Positions 21,905 through 33,100 of a stretch of 64,000 bases of DNA are shown in pieces. Each line of letters starts with the position of its first letter. Within the stretch, counting starts at the first letter, position 1. The notes beneath the pieces were generated by a model, which was given only the letters and a program-made list of their open reading frames with translations, was not told where the DNA came from and did no database searches. Source of the DNA: Dendrolimus kikuchii (Eukaryota > Arthropoda > Insecta > Lepidoptera > Lasiocampidae); NCBI GenBank assembly GCA_019925095.2, contig CM034392.1, positions 3,045,501-3,109,500 on the forward strand. Reading direction: 5' to 3'. The position numbers and the translations under genes were made by a program.

Positions 21905-22172
21905 CATCCGTGCAGGAAAGGAGAAAGAACACAATTTCCTGTAGGTAGAATATTTGTCCCTCTGGATGACTACCTCTCCTGGTCTAGAGTATGCCGCCAT
22001 AACAACATTAAGTTGTGTTCCGGCATTAGTGGCCAGGTTCCAGTCTCCTTTTAGGGAGCTGCTGCGCATTTATAGCACCTTTGGTGTTACTAGTGTCCAC
22101 AGGCGATGGTAACCGCTTCCCATCAGGAGGGCCGTCTGCCTGCCTGCTGAACTCGTATAATAATAAAATTTA
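21905..22172 (+). mobile_element. SINE-A, diverged
   Basis: Starts ATCCGTGCAGGAAAGGAG and ends CTCGTATAATAATAAAA. A ~40-bp deletion removes the CGGCCTGTCGTAAGAGG block. Confidence 0.7.
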
Positions 22173-22620
22173 AAAAAAGCAACATGCTTACATTCATATA
22201 TATAGGTATAAAACATTTTCCACTGTGACACAAAAACTTCATGGGTTTATTCGTAATGCAGGGAGTCGTGTAAAATACATAAAAGTTATGATACATAGTG
22301 ACAATGAAATGAATTTACACAATATTATTGTTAAACAAGGCCCAAAAATAATATGTTAAACACTTCTTTAAATATGAATTTGTTTCTGAACTGTGAATAT
22401 TTTAATCATAAAAGAAAACTGCACGTGCGTAATATATGATGATTTTAATAGCAATGGAGGGAAAAAAAATATACAGATAAAATAAAGAAAAACTTGATTC
22501 TAAATTCAAATATTTAGTATTGGTGGCCAGTACTATGCCACACTAAAGTAATAAATACTTTTTGTTGGAGATTCCAACAATTATTATATCCAAAATACGA
22601 GCAGAGACATACCAAAATGG
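22173..22620. other. no recognised feature
   Basis: AT-rich; nothing that I can support. Confidence 0.3.
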
Positions 22621-22633
22621 AATTCTATACCTC

Positions 22634-22830
22634 ATTTTTTTTTTTATTGCAGGAGTTCAGCATACAGGCAGACGGCCCACTTGATTGAAAGCGGTTACCA
22701 TCGCCTATGGACATTTGCAACACCGAAGGTGCTACAAATGCGCTGCTGCTCTCTTAAGTGAGTCTGGAACCTGGTCACTAATGCCGGAACACAACTCAAA
22801 GTTGTTATGGCGGCATGCTCTACCTCGCTC
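22634..22830 (-). mobile_element. SINE-A, 5' truncated
   Basis: T-run, then ATTGCAGGAGTTCAGCATAC, to 'cggcatgctct'. The minus-strand 5' third is absent. Confidence 0.75.
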
Positions 22831-22866
22831 GGGTATTACAACATTTTTGAATAGGAAATATACATA

Positions 22867-23067
22867 GTCAAGGTGGCGAAGTCCGTCAATGGGGTAAGTT
22901 CATACACCGCTCGCTTTTAAATTTTTTTTAAACGGAATTTAACGCCAACTACAATTTGAAGACAGAATTCAATGGTATCTTAGCTTTTCTAACTGATTCG
23001 TTGTAGCTATTCAAGCACGGAAATAATGAGAGGTGTATACGTAGTTCCCTCACTTCGCAACCTTGAC
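22867..23067. mobile_element. 201-bp MITE, mariner-like
   Basis: TA|GTCAAGGTGGCGAAG at the left and CTTCGCAACCTTGAC|TA at the right. TIRs of about 40 bp, including 'gtatacacc'-type subterminal matches. TA target duplication as in Tc1/mariner MITEs. Confidence 0.75.
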
Positions 23068-23069
23068 TA

Positions 23070-23740
23070 TACACAAATTTAATACGTGTGAAAAACCGAG
23101 CATAAGAAATAGTAATTATACGGTAATAATATATACACGAATGAAAAGCGTAAACACCAATAAATTCATGACACTTTCGACCTTTTGGTAGCTAGTTAAT
23201 TTATAGAGACACTAATAATATTTGAACAGAACGCGTAAACGCCAATTAATGCATGGCGTTTTCGACCTTTTTGTCTTTAGTCGCTAATTTCTTGAAGGTA
23301 AGCTGTGAAAACCGCTTAAAGTTTTAGAGTTTTAGTTTTAGAGTATGTATGTAAAGAAGATTTAGGGTAAGGACCTAATAAAACACTTAACTTCCTAGTC
23401 ATGGTTTCGATTCTTTTTTATTTCTTATCGGTTTTACATGCTCTAGTCATTTAATGTCAAACTTAAATTGCAGGTACACGGTTGAAAGTACATAGTATGA
23501 GTCACGCCTTTGATTTTATTGTAAGAGCTGACTGTACTAAAGCCTTGTACTCACACTAGGTTAAAACTGCAAACAACAAAGTTCATGTAGGAAGTTCCTG
23601 TCTCTGGAGCCTTAACCACCGGTAGCTTGGACCCTAGGCCCCTCTGCCGACGGACGTCATCTTTTTATATTTTTTTAATAATAATCGGCAGACAAGCACA
23701 CATATGTATTAATATGTGTTTATTTTTATTTTATATGTAT
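23070..23740. other. no recognised feature
   Basis: Contains two similar short stretches near 23165 and 23245 ('catg-ac-ttttcgacctttttg'), otherwise nothing that I can support. Confidence 0.3.
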
Positions 23741-23748
23741 TTATTTAC

Positions 23749-23749
<1 letters not shown>

Positions 23750-23820
<71 letters not shown>
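23750..23820. repeat. (TA)n / (GTAT)n microsatellite
   Basis: Mostly alternating TA with a short GTAT stretch at 23771-23787. Confidence 0.95.
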
Positions 23821-23822
<2 letters not shown>

Positions 23823-23881
23823 TAAGGAAACATAAAAAAGAATATAAATAAATATATATGTGAAATAATAATACGTCAAAG

Positions 23882-24200
23882 ATGGATGTGTGGTGTTACA
23901 AGAATGGATAAGGTGAGAAATTAGTACATAAGAGGATCTTTGAAAGTTGCACCTGTGACTGAGAAATTGAGAGGAAGAAGACTAAGTTGGCATGAGCATA
24001 TACTGAGGAGGGATGAAAGTCACGTGACAAAAAGAATGTTAAACTACAAGATGGATGGGTACAGAGGTAAAGGTAGACCAAAACAAAGATGGATGGATAG
24101 TGTGAAGAATGATATCATGATTTGTGGTGTGACAGAAGATGTTTTTCAGAATAGAGGAGTGTGGAAGGAAAATACATATTATGCCGACCCCAATTAATAG
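23882..24200 (+). pseudogene. second RTE-like LINE, C-terminal relic
   Basis: Frame reads WMCGVTRMDKVRN, a stop, then YIRGSLKVAPVTEKLRGRRL, RGKGRPKQRWMDSVKND and ADPN-stop. This is the usual C-terminus of RTE-type ORFs, distinct from LINE-B. One in-frame stop breaks it. Confidence 0.6.
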
Positions 24201-25470
24201 GAATATGGTGAAAGAAAAGAGAGAGAGAGAATTTGCTGTACAATTTTGTTTTTAAAAACGTATAATACTGGCTAAAAGTGAACAATAGTTGTAGGATATT
24301 GATAACATTTTTTGTCTGGAAAATCTCAATTCTTTTGTGAATACTCGAACTTTCTTGCTTGGTGTTCGGCAAAACCTTACAGTTTGAGTCCCTTGCTTAA
24401 GGATAATTCCAAAACTTGTATAAATACTAGACACCGGCTAGATACATTCATCATATGAAGAAAGATGAAGAAGATATCGAATACAAATATAATGAGATTG
24501 CAAGTACAAATAGATCCATTGATATTTTTAATTCCTCCTTCTTTAAACATGAAATTCGGGCTATTATTTGGACCAATAATACTGGCACAATTGCATAATA
24601 ATTTTGCCGTAAAACTAACATTATAGTCATACTAATAATATTAACCCCTAAATATCTTGTCAATGTATAGTACATTATGTGCTCACATGTTTAGAGTTAC
24701 GGCTTAGACGTAATAATTGATACATAATATGAAATATGTAACTATTAACTGTTTCTTGTTTTGTCTGCCACACAAATAAATAAAAAATGGAACTTTGAAA
24801 TGCTCCTACGTGTTCAGAAGAGGTGCAATTAATTATTCTCTGGGTATTTTGACGTTTCGTCTGTGTATTAGTAATTGGTATATGTACAAGTGATATAGAC
24901 CACCAACCAAAAACCTCTTGAAGGTTTTACGCGAGCGCCTAATACATGAACTGTTTTTGAGTTCCGAACTAACTTAAAAAAAATCTTAATTGACCATCAA
25001 TTTCACCAGAGAGACCTTAAATACGACACAAGTATTTTATAATATTATATATACTACGTCGATTATTACGCTATGACAAACCATTACCAAGTTATTATTA
25101 TTTTTGTCTTGTTCGCCATTTCTGTCCGGTTTTTTTTTTATTTTCTTTTATTTGCTATAAACTAGTAATGTATTTTGCATAATTTTATAACGAATGTTTA
25201 TTGTTTTAATTTGCATAAGCCGTGTCATCACTTAGAGGTACTTCCGGAAGATCAGCGCAGGTTGCGAAACTAGCAATATGCTAAGCAAGAGCCCTTTTAG
25301 GACATTACAATTAATTGTTACATATATTATCATATAAAACTTTTTGTTTTATGCTTGTATCTTGTCCTAAATAAATATTTTAATGATAATTATTATCTTA
25401 TTATTTAAGTTTTTCCTGCAACTTTAGCTGCATATATTTATGCTCCATATCCCACGGCAACCTGCATTTA
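24201..25470. other. no recognised feature
   Basis: AT-rich, short frames only. Nothing that I can support. Confidence 0.3.
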
Positions 25471-25476
25471 TTTATT

Positions 25477-25720
25477 GACGGCCTCTGTGGTTGAGCGAGC
25501 TAAGCCTTTGCCGGCGTACCTCAACTGCAACGCAGAGGTTCCGGGTTCGATTCCTGGTATAGTAAATTTCGGAGACGTATTTTCTCCGTTATTTACTATG
25601 GTCTGGGTGTCTGGGATCGGCCCCAGAGTAGTCCGTTGTTTATTACCCATAACACAAGCGTAACTTGCTTAATTTGGGGATATACAATGTGTGTGTTTGT
25701 CTGCCGATTATTATTATTAT
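25477..25720 (+). mobile_element. tRNA-headed SINE S1
   Basis: The head has an A box (GTGGTTGAGCGAGCTAAG) and a B box (GGGTTCGATTCCTGG). The body ends CTGCCGATTATTATTATT. A second copy lies at 28420-28668. Confidence 0.75.
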
Positions 25721-25825
25721 ATATTATATTATTATTTCTGGTATATGTAATTAAAACTACATTTTAATGGTTACTAAGTGCTTTTTTTTCATATTTTATT
25801 TCAATCTGATATTTCAGCTATTTTA

Positions 25826-26790
25826 GATAGATAGATAACTCTTTATTGTACACCATTACAGAAAAACTTACAAACTAGTATTAGTCAAGTTGGGTATAAA
25901 GGGCGGTCTTATCGCTAAAAAGCGATCTCTTCCAGACAACCCGTGGTAAGAATATTCTGATTAGGAGTGGCGACGGTGGTATACATTATTATTGTACGAT
26001 TACTTACATTTTAATAATAAATATATAAATAACTATACTATATATACACATAAGTTATATACATTTTTTTTTTTTTTTTTTATTGCAGGAGTTCAGCAGA
26101 CAGGCAGACGGCCCACTTAGTGGAAAGCGGTTACCATCGCCTATGGACATTTGCAACACCAAAGGTGCTACAAATGCGCTGCTGCTCTCTTAAAGGAGAC
26201 TGGAACCTGGTCACTAATGCCGGAACACAACACAAGGTTGTTATGGCGGCATACTCTAGACCAGGGGTGGTCGCCATCCAGTCGAGCAAATACTCTACCA
26301 CCTGGCTGTGGGTTGTTTAGTCGCCTCTTACGACAGGCCGCCGGGCCGCAGGAAATTGTATTCTTTCTCCGTTCCTGCACGGATAATACATATACAAGAT
26401 ATGGTGATAATATGCACCTATTTAAACATAATAAACATATAACTATATGCAATATAATATCTACTAATTATATAAAATTACATATCATTAGATTGCAGAT
26501 AAAATATCCTGACTAAGTTCTTAAATGTTATTAGGGATTTTGCTTGTCTGACAGCAACAGGCAATGAATTCCAAAGTTGGACAGCCTTAACCGTGAAAGA
26601 AATATTGAAGAACGCTGTATTATGAATAAGAGTAATAAGTCTATGTTGACTCGAAGAGCGTAAATTGTGAGAGCAAGAAATAAATTCGAAGCGTTCTTTA
26701 AGGTACTGTGGAGTATTAGGGATGAATAAAATACTATAAAGCAATAATTTTAGCATACATTGTTGAATATACTGGAGATATTCTTCTAGG
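25826..26790 (-). pseudogene. LINE-C ORF2 C-terminus and 3' UTR, split by SINE-A
   Basis: Minus-strand frame 26790-26478 reads LKERFEFISCSHNLRSS, TVKAVQLWNSLPVAVRQAKS and ends LQSNDM-stop, a typical C-terminus of CR1/Jockey-type ORF2. The 3' UTR continues to the hairpin near 25895-25940 (GGTTGTCTGGAAGAGATCGC), GTACAATAAAGAG and a (GATA)n tail at 25828. SINE-A (26069-26392) sits in the UTR. Confidence 0.75.
26069..26392 (-). mobile_element. SINE-A, full length
   Basis: T-run, ATTGCAGGAGTTCAGCAGAC to CCGTTCCTGCACGGAT. Inserted into the LINE-C 3' UTR. Confidence 0.85.
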
Positions 26791-27026
26791 GCTACGTCAA
26801 TTAGGGACTCACAACGACCACGTTCACGACCGCGATTTAGCCCGTTCGTAAACGCAAGTGGAACGGCTATTCGACCCACCCCTTGACATGGGTCGTTGTG
26901 AGCTTTGTGTGATCGCAATGATGACGTCATTAGTGACGTTTTCGCCACGACCACAACGACCGCGGTCGCCTTGTGGAACGGCTAACTGAGCATTTTAGGC
27001 GTTGTGAGCTACTAATAGAACGCCCT
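26789..27026 (+). mobile_element. MITE M1, internally deleted
   Basis: GGGCTACGTCAATTAGG left end and GAACGCCCTG right end, with GACCACGTTCACGACCGCG and CCACGACCACAACGACC inside. About 150 bp shorter than the copy at 6011. Confidence 0.7.
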
Positions 27027-27377
27027 GTAGGTAGTTGATTAAAATAAAATAAAAAAAACTGATTTCATGTATTGACTCGTATACTCCTGGGAAATCCCCT
27101 AACGGCTAAAGCAGTCAATATTTGACACGCACCTCGTTTCCTTTAGCACCTGTTTAGATGTTTAGTGTAACGTCGCGAACATTTGTATTTATTCAAAAGC
27201 TTGTAAAAAAATGACGAATTATGGTCAAGTATACACGGTGAATTGTTCAAGTGGGTCTTCAGGGCCAATTCCTAAACTATTTATTACCCGTGCACAGATG
27301 GTTTGCCGATAGCCTTGTGATGTCACGCGTCAATGGTCAGTCAGTAGGGATGACAAAAAAAGGTTATATAAATAGTT

Positions 27378-27871
27378 ACATACATACATACATACATAAC
27401 TTCACGCCAGTTCCCTTGCGGGGTAGGCACGAACAACAGAGCGCCATTCAGGCTTATTCTTACACACCTCATTTGCTTCTTTGACGTTCATAACTCTTGT
27501 CATAAACGCTCGTCTGTTCTTAAGGATCCTGACATCACCTTCTGCTAGTACACGATCAATTTGATCATGGAAGGTGTGTCGTGACCTTCCACGACTTCTG
27601 CATCCATCCACTTTTGCATTGTATATCTGTTTAGTCATTCTTTCATCATGCATTCTTTCCACATGCCCGAACCACCGGAGCATTCCTTTCCTTACCTTCA
27701 CCCCGACACTCTCTTCCTTACTTCGGTATTACGAACGCGGTCCGCGAGCGTCACTTCGCAGATTTTGCGCATTGCACGCATCTCGACCGCGTTTACTCTG
27801 CTTTCATGTTCTCTGTTCCATACCCAACTCTCGCTTTTATACGTGAGCGTAGGTACCAGCATATGGTATGG
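27378..27871 (-). mobile_element. LINE-B with 13-bp target duplication
   Basis: TATATAAATAGTT at 27365-27377 and 27872-27884. Codes from REHESRVNAVEMRAMRKIC on the minus strand to PARELA-stop. About 30 bp around 'rkrvglk' are deleted. Confidence 0.85.
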
Positions 27872-27884
27872 TATATAAATAGTT

Positions 27885-28283
27885 GTTGCAATAAATTTAT
27901 TATTGTATGGACTTTACATAAGTATATACAATAATAGTAAGTAGTCATCGGCAAACCTGCACGCGGCTTATATGCGAAATAGAGAAAAACATTCAAGGAG
28001 TTTTGGGGCCGGGTTTGACTAAAACTAAAGTGTTATCATTGGACTTTTGAAAAATCAATTATCCTGGTCAGGAATCGAATCGGCTGGTTTTCAAAAAAAA
28101 ATTACTGAGTATCTGTTTTTTTATATAATGTATAATGCGATAATGAGATATAAAAATGAGTACCTAAATGACAAAAATTTCATTGAATAATAACATAAAT
28201 ACGTAAGGACATATTTTTTAATTTATTTTATTTTTTATTATTAACTAATAAGTAATGACGTAATATTAAAATAATTTTTTAAA
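27885..28283. other. no recognised feature
   Basis: Nothing that I can support. Confidence 0.3.
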
Positions 28284-28893
28284 TCTATATATTAATACGT
28301 GAAGCAAAAACACAGCAAAAACTTTATACCCCTTTTTACGAAAATTGCGCGGACGGAGGAGTATGAAATTTCGCATACTTATAGTTTATACAGAGAAGGA
28401 GTGCAGAATGCTAATATTTAATATGACGGCCTCTGTGGTTGAGCGGGCTAAGCCTTTGCCGGCGTACCACACTGCAACGCAGAGGTTCCGGGTTCGATTC
28501 CTGGTATAGTAAATTTTGGAAACGTATTTTCTCCGTTATTTACTATGGTCTGGGTGTCTGGGATCGACCCCAGAGTAGTCCGTTGTAAATTACCCATAAC
28601 ACAAGCGTAACTTGCTTAATTTGGGGATATACAATGTGTGTGTTTGTCTGCCGATTATTTTTTTTTTTAAATCAGTAAATCAATAAAAAAAAACATTACA
28701 CACACTGCCATGTATTTGACACACACACGCATATATACTCTTTTGTTTATTCTTAAAGTCAAATTAACAGTGTAGCCTTGTCGAAATTTGTGATTATAGA
28801 AATACAGTCTTTGACAACAGAACTTTAATAATGTTCAAACTTATAATTTAAATTAATTACTATGGTCGAATTTCGACCACGGGCGACCACTAG
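28284..28893 (+). mobile_element. Helitron H3 with an S1 SINE inside
   Basis: A|TCTATATATTAATACGTGAAG at the 5' end and GGTCGAATTTCGACC hairpin with CACGGGCGACCACTAG|T at the 3' end. The S1 copy at 28420-28668 splits the 'gctaatattttttt' region. Confidence 0.85.
28420..28668 (+). mobile_element. tRNA-headed SINE S1
   Basis: Same A box and B box (GGGTTCGATTCCTGG) as 25477-25720; ends CCGATTATTTTTTTTTT. Nested in H3, so younger than that Helitron copy. Confidence 0.75.
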
Positions 28894-28989
28894 TTAATCT
28901 TAATTTGGTATTGGTATATAGTAAAGTATTATCTTTTAATGATAATCTAAAATTTATATTTAAGAAAATTGAAAATTGTCGCTTCAATT

Positions 28990-29215
28990 AATTTTAAACA
29001 ATTAATATTATATCCATTTGGTACAAATTGCCCTAGACGTACCAGAACGAAAGAAAGGTACAGGCCACTCGCCGTTGACCTGGTGGTCGAATATTGAGAG
29101 AGACCTTAAGATGCCCCAATTGCCCAAACCGACCTCATAAGACCGTATGTCTTGGCGCAGGAAAGTGAGGAGTTCCAACCCCAAATAATGGGATAAGAAG
29201 TGGAAGAAGAAGAAA
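28990..29215 (+). pseudogene. possible LINE ORF C-terminal relic
   Basis: One plus frame reads PERKKGTGHSPLTWWSNIER, DLKMPQLPKPTS and then RMSWRRKVRSSNPK with stops. The pattern resembles 'RPPLTWWDNI...D...WRRKV' at the end of some LINE ORFs. Weak. Confidence 0.35.
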
Positions 29216-29852
29216 CGATATAAATTTTCACACAAAGTAGGCAAAAAATGTGAAACCTTTGTTTATATTGTCCTCATAAATGTACCAATATTTTAGCAAA
29301 TAAATAAAAATTACAAAAACCAACAAAATATATAATATAATTTATAAATCAAGGTCTTTTTTATATAATGTCCCTGTAATATTTGTTAAAGAAGAACAAT
29401 TAAATTACTTTGTATTATACTTTAGTATTTGATTAATGATCAGGTGATAATATATTATTGACAATGTTTAAACAGGTGTCTTTGAACATCTTGCTTAATT
29501 TCGGAGCAGAAACACATTAAACAAGAACATGAATACTTTAGACTGCAAGAATATTGTAGTTACGAGTCCTATCCTACTTCACATGGACCTAACAAACTAG
29601 CTAACTTCCAAACTACCTTTATTATTATATCAATGTAAAGAAGTTTTAATAGATTGGCTAAAACAATGTAGATATGATGATGTTGAAAATTTGTTTGTAC
29701 TGTTAATTTAAATAATTTAGTAATAAATAAATATTAATAAATCTAGCTAGTTACGAAAGCAAGTTATAATCTTATTTTTGCAAAATATAACATTTAAATC
29801 TTACATTTTCTCTTTAAGACACAGGAAGGGACTAACACCTAAAAAACAGGCT
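29216..29852. other. no recognised feature
   Basis: AT-rich; nothing that I can support. Confidence 0.3.
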
Positions 29853-30193
29853 CGTTAAGTGTCAAAAACGTCATGTCATGTAATTTTAAAAACAATATAA
29901 CCTCTTTGAACTGGATTCAAATTGCATTCTTTTACTCCCGAAACTTAAAAATTCGAAATCACGTTATAATCATTTTGATCATTCGACCGGATCATCCCAG
30001 CGCAAGAATACGGTCTGTTATCCATTCCCGTTATTCCCATTTCCCGAATTTGGTTGAAATTTGTGTCTAAATTGAGATAAACTACATCGGCGTCGCCGGT
30101 AGGTACAATTTTTCATAGTCATTGCCATATCGCCGCGTTATAATTTCATTTTATTTTAAGTATTATTCGTTATATATTCCATAATTTGCTAAA
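29853..30193 (+). repeat. 5' LTR and leader of the second BEL/Pao element
   Basis: Bases 29853-29923 match 35590-35660 (71 bp, starting CGTTAAGTGTC), marking the LTR start. The LTR end and primer-binding site could not be fixed before the ATG at 30194, because the 3' LTR is cut. Confidence 0.75.
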
Positions 30194-33100
30194 ATGAGTC
30201 TCGATGAGTATAGTGATGCCGGAAATACATCTAATATAAGTGAGTTTAAGAGACAAAGGGGGTTCATTAAAGGTAGATTGACATTATTCGAAAAATACAT
30301 AGCTAAATTTGACAACGTGCTTTTGACCGATAGGCAACAAGCTGAAATCCAACTACGAATGGAATCTGCGTCTGCCTTGCTAACTTCTTTTAACCATATA
30401 CAACAAAATATTGATAAAATGTCAGATGACACTGAGTTGACAAGAAATTTAGAATATAGGGAGGCTTTTGAGGATCAGTATTTCAATATAATGTCAATAG
30501 CAAAATGTTTACTTAATCCAAGTAAAAATGATTCTAGTATGAGTTCACCTTGCACCAACAAGATCAATGTTGAATCTATACCTATAAAATTACCAGATAT
30601 TAAGCTCCCTTGCTTTGATGGTTCATATGATCATTGGCTTGAGTATAAAAACTCATATATATCAATAATTCATAAACGCACTGATTTAGATGCTATACAA
30701 AAGTTTCACTACTTAAAATCTTCTCTTAGTGGTTCAGCGCTTCAAGTAATCAGCGCACTAGAGTTCACATCAGGTAATTACATTCATGCTTGGGAATTGT
30801 TAGAAAGCAGATTTCAAAATAATCGTTTATTAACACATAACCATGTTAAAGCTCTGTTTACTGCACAATCTATGAATAAAGAATCCTCGGTTCAAATAAG
30901 AAAATTAATTGATATTATCCTACGCAACTTAAGGGCACTAAAATCATTAAATGAACCCACTGACTCATGGGATACTTTGGTTATTTACATTATGGTTTCT
31001 AAACTTGATTCTTCTACGGAGCGTGAATGGGAGAATTTCAAAGGTTCTGTTAAGGAAAAGATTAAGTTGGGTGATTTGTTACATTTTTTGCGGAATCGTG
31101 CAGACATGTTAGACATGATTCAGTGTAGTCACAATAAGCCTACAAAATCTTTTAAACGGGCCTCTATTGAAAATACACAGCCACATCAAAGCTACAGTTA
31201 TGCATCTACATCCACACCTTCACATAATATTGGTAATAAATTGGAAAAACCTTCAAGACTATGCCCCATGTGTAATGGTAGCCATGCATTATTCTCATGT
31301 ATTAATTTTTTGAATTTATCTGTTCAAGACAGAATTAATTTTGTAAAAATTAAAGAACAATTGTGTAAAAATTGCTTGCGTCCAGGACATATTGTAAGTG
31401 AATGTAAGTATGGACCTTGTAAACAATGTCAGAAGAAACATAATAGTTTAATACATTTAAATAATTTTAAATCTCATACTCCTCAGTCTGTGTTATCAGA
31501 TACAAACAGCTGCCTTTCCCAGTCGGTGGAAAGCAAACCAGTGTCAATAGTTTCTTGTGCGTTTAACCCTCAAATGGGCATGGATAAAAACAATAAACAT
31601 TTTATTCAATTACCACAAGTATTGCTGTCCACTGCAATTGTTGAAGTGATGGATAGTAACAACCAATATCATACAGCCCGAGCGCTGTTAGATAATGGTA
31701 GCCAAAATAGTTTTATATCAGATAAACTATGCAATCGTTTAAATATTCCAATCATACAGTCCACAATGCGTATATTGGGTGTAGGACAGTCGGTCTCACA
31801 CACAAATAAATTATGCAATATTAATATGCGTTCAAAATATAATCAATTTAATATGCGTTTACAATGTTTTGTTTTGTCAAACATTACATCCAATCTACCT
31901 TCCAATTATTATGATTACAAATTATTTGACATTCCAGAAAATCATACTTTGGCTGATCCCACTTTTTACATACCTTCAGAAATCGATTTGCTGATAGGTG
32001 CCGACGTTTTTTGGGATCTGTTGGATAATAATCGAATTCCACTTCCCAATGGACCATATTTACAAGGTTCAAGGTTAGGCTGGTTGATTTCTGGACCCAT
32101 AAATAATAAAAATATTCGTTATAATAACTCTCATTGTCATTTTATCCAGTCATTGAGTATCGATACTCAATTGCGAAGGTTTTGGGAGTTGGAGGAGATT
32201 GGATGTACCGATTCGATTCTTACTAGTGAAGAGCGTAAATGTGAAGAACACTTCGTTAATACTACCACACGAGATGAAAGTGGAAGGTTTTTAGTTCAAG
32301 TTCCACTAAAGGAACCTGCTGATGTTCTTGGAGATTCCTATGAAAGTGCTAGGTTGCGTTTTTTAGCATTAGAACGAAAGTTAGATCGTTCACCATCTTA
32401 TAAAAACATGTATGTTCAATTCATGCGTGAATACATTTCATTAGGTCATATGTCACCCATACATAAATATGACACGCCATTCTATTTCCTTCCTCACCAT
32501 GGTGTTGTTCGGGAACACAGTTCTACAACAAAATTACGCGTCGTATTTGACGCAAGTGCAATTACCACAACAAACAAGTCATTTAACGATATACAATATA
32601 TAGGCCCGCCATTACAAAATGATATTTTCTTAATTTTGCTTCGATTTAGACATTATAAGTATGTAGCCTGCGCTGATGTTGAGAAAATGTATCGACAAAT
32701 TTTAGTTCACCCTAGTCAGCGGAAGTTACAACTTATATTATGGCGGGAAAATTCGTCTGATGAGTTAGGTATATATCAACTCAACACAGTGACATATGGT
32801 ACCGCGTCAGCTCCCTATCTCAGTATGCGTTGTTTGCGGCAACTTGCCGAGGAAACCAATGATGAAATCATTGCCAAGGTCATAAAGGAAGACTTTTTTG
32901 TCGATGATTTGATCACAGGTGAAAATAATTCTCGCCTTCTGGCAGATATATGCGAAAAAACATCACGGGTGTTAAAGGCAGGGTGTTTTCCGTTGCGTAA
33001 ATGGACGTTCAATTGTGACGCTAATATAACCAGTTCTAAAGAACTCGCGATTGGTGAACATTCACAAAATAAAACTCTCGGTCTCGGATGGCAAGTAAAT

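Noticed and set aside
23627..23851. Frame rich in YIYIYIY residues
   Set aside because: Translation of the (TA)n microsatellite.
25490..25560. tRNA-like A and B boxes in S1 and S2 (also at 28440, 49600, 53960, 55310)
   Set aside because: They are heads of repeated SINEs with SINE bodies attached. No cloverleaf with an anticodon stem could be supported as a functional tRNA.
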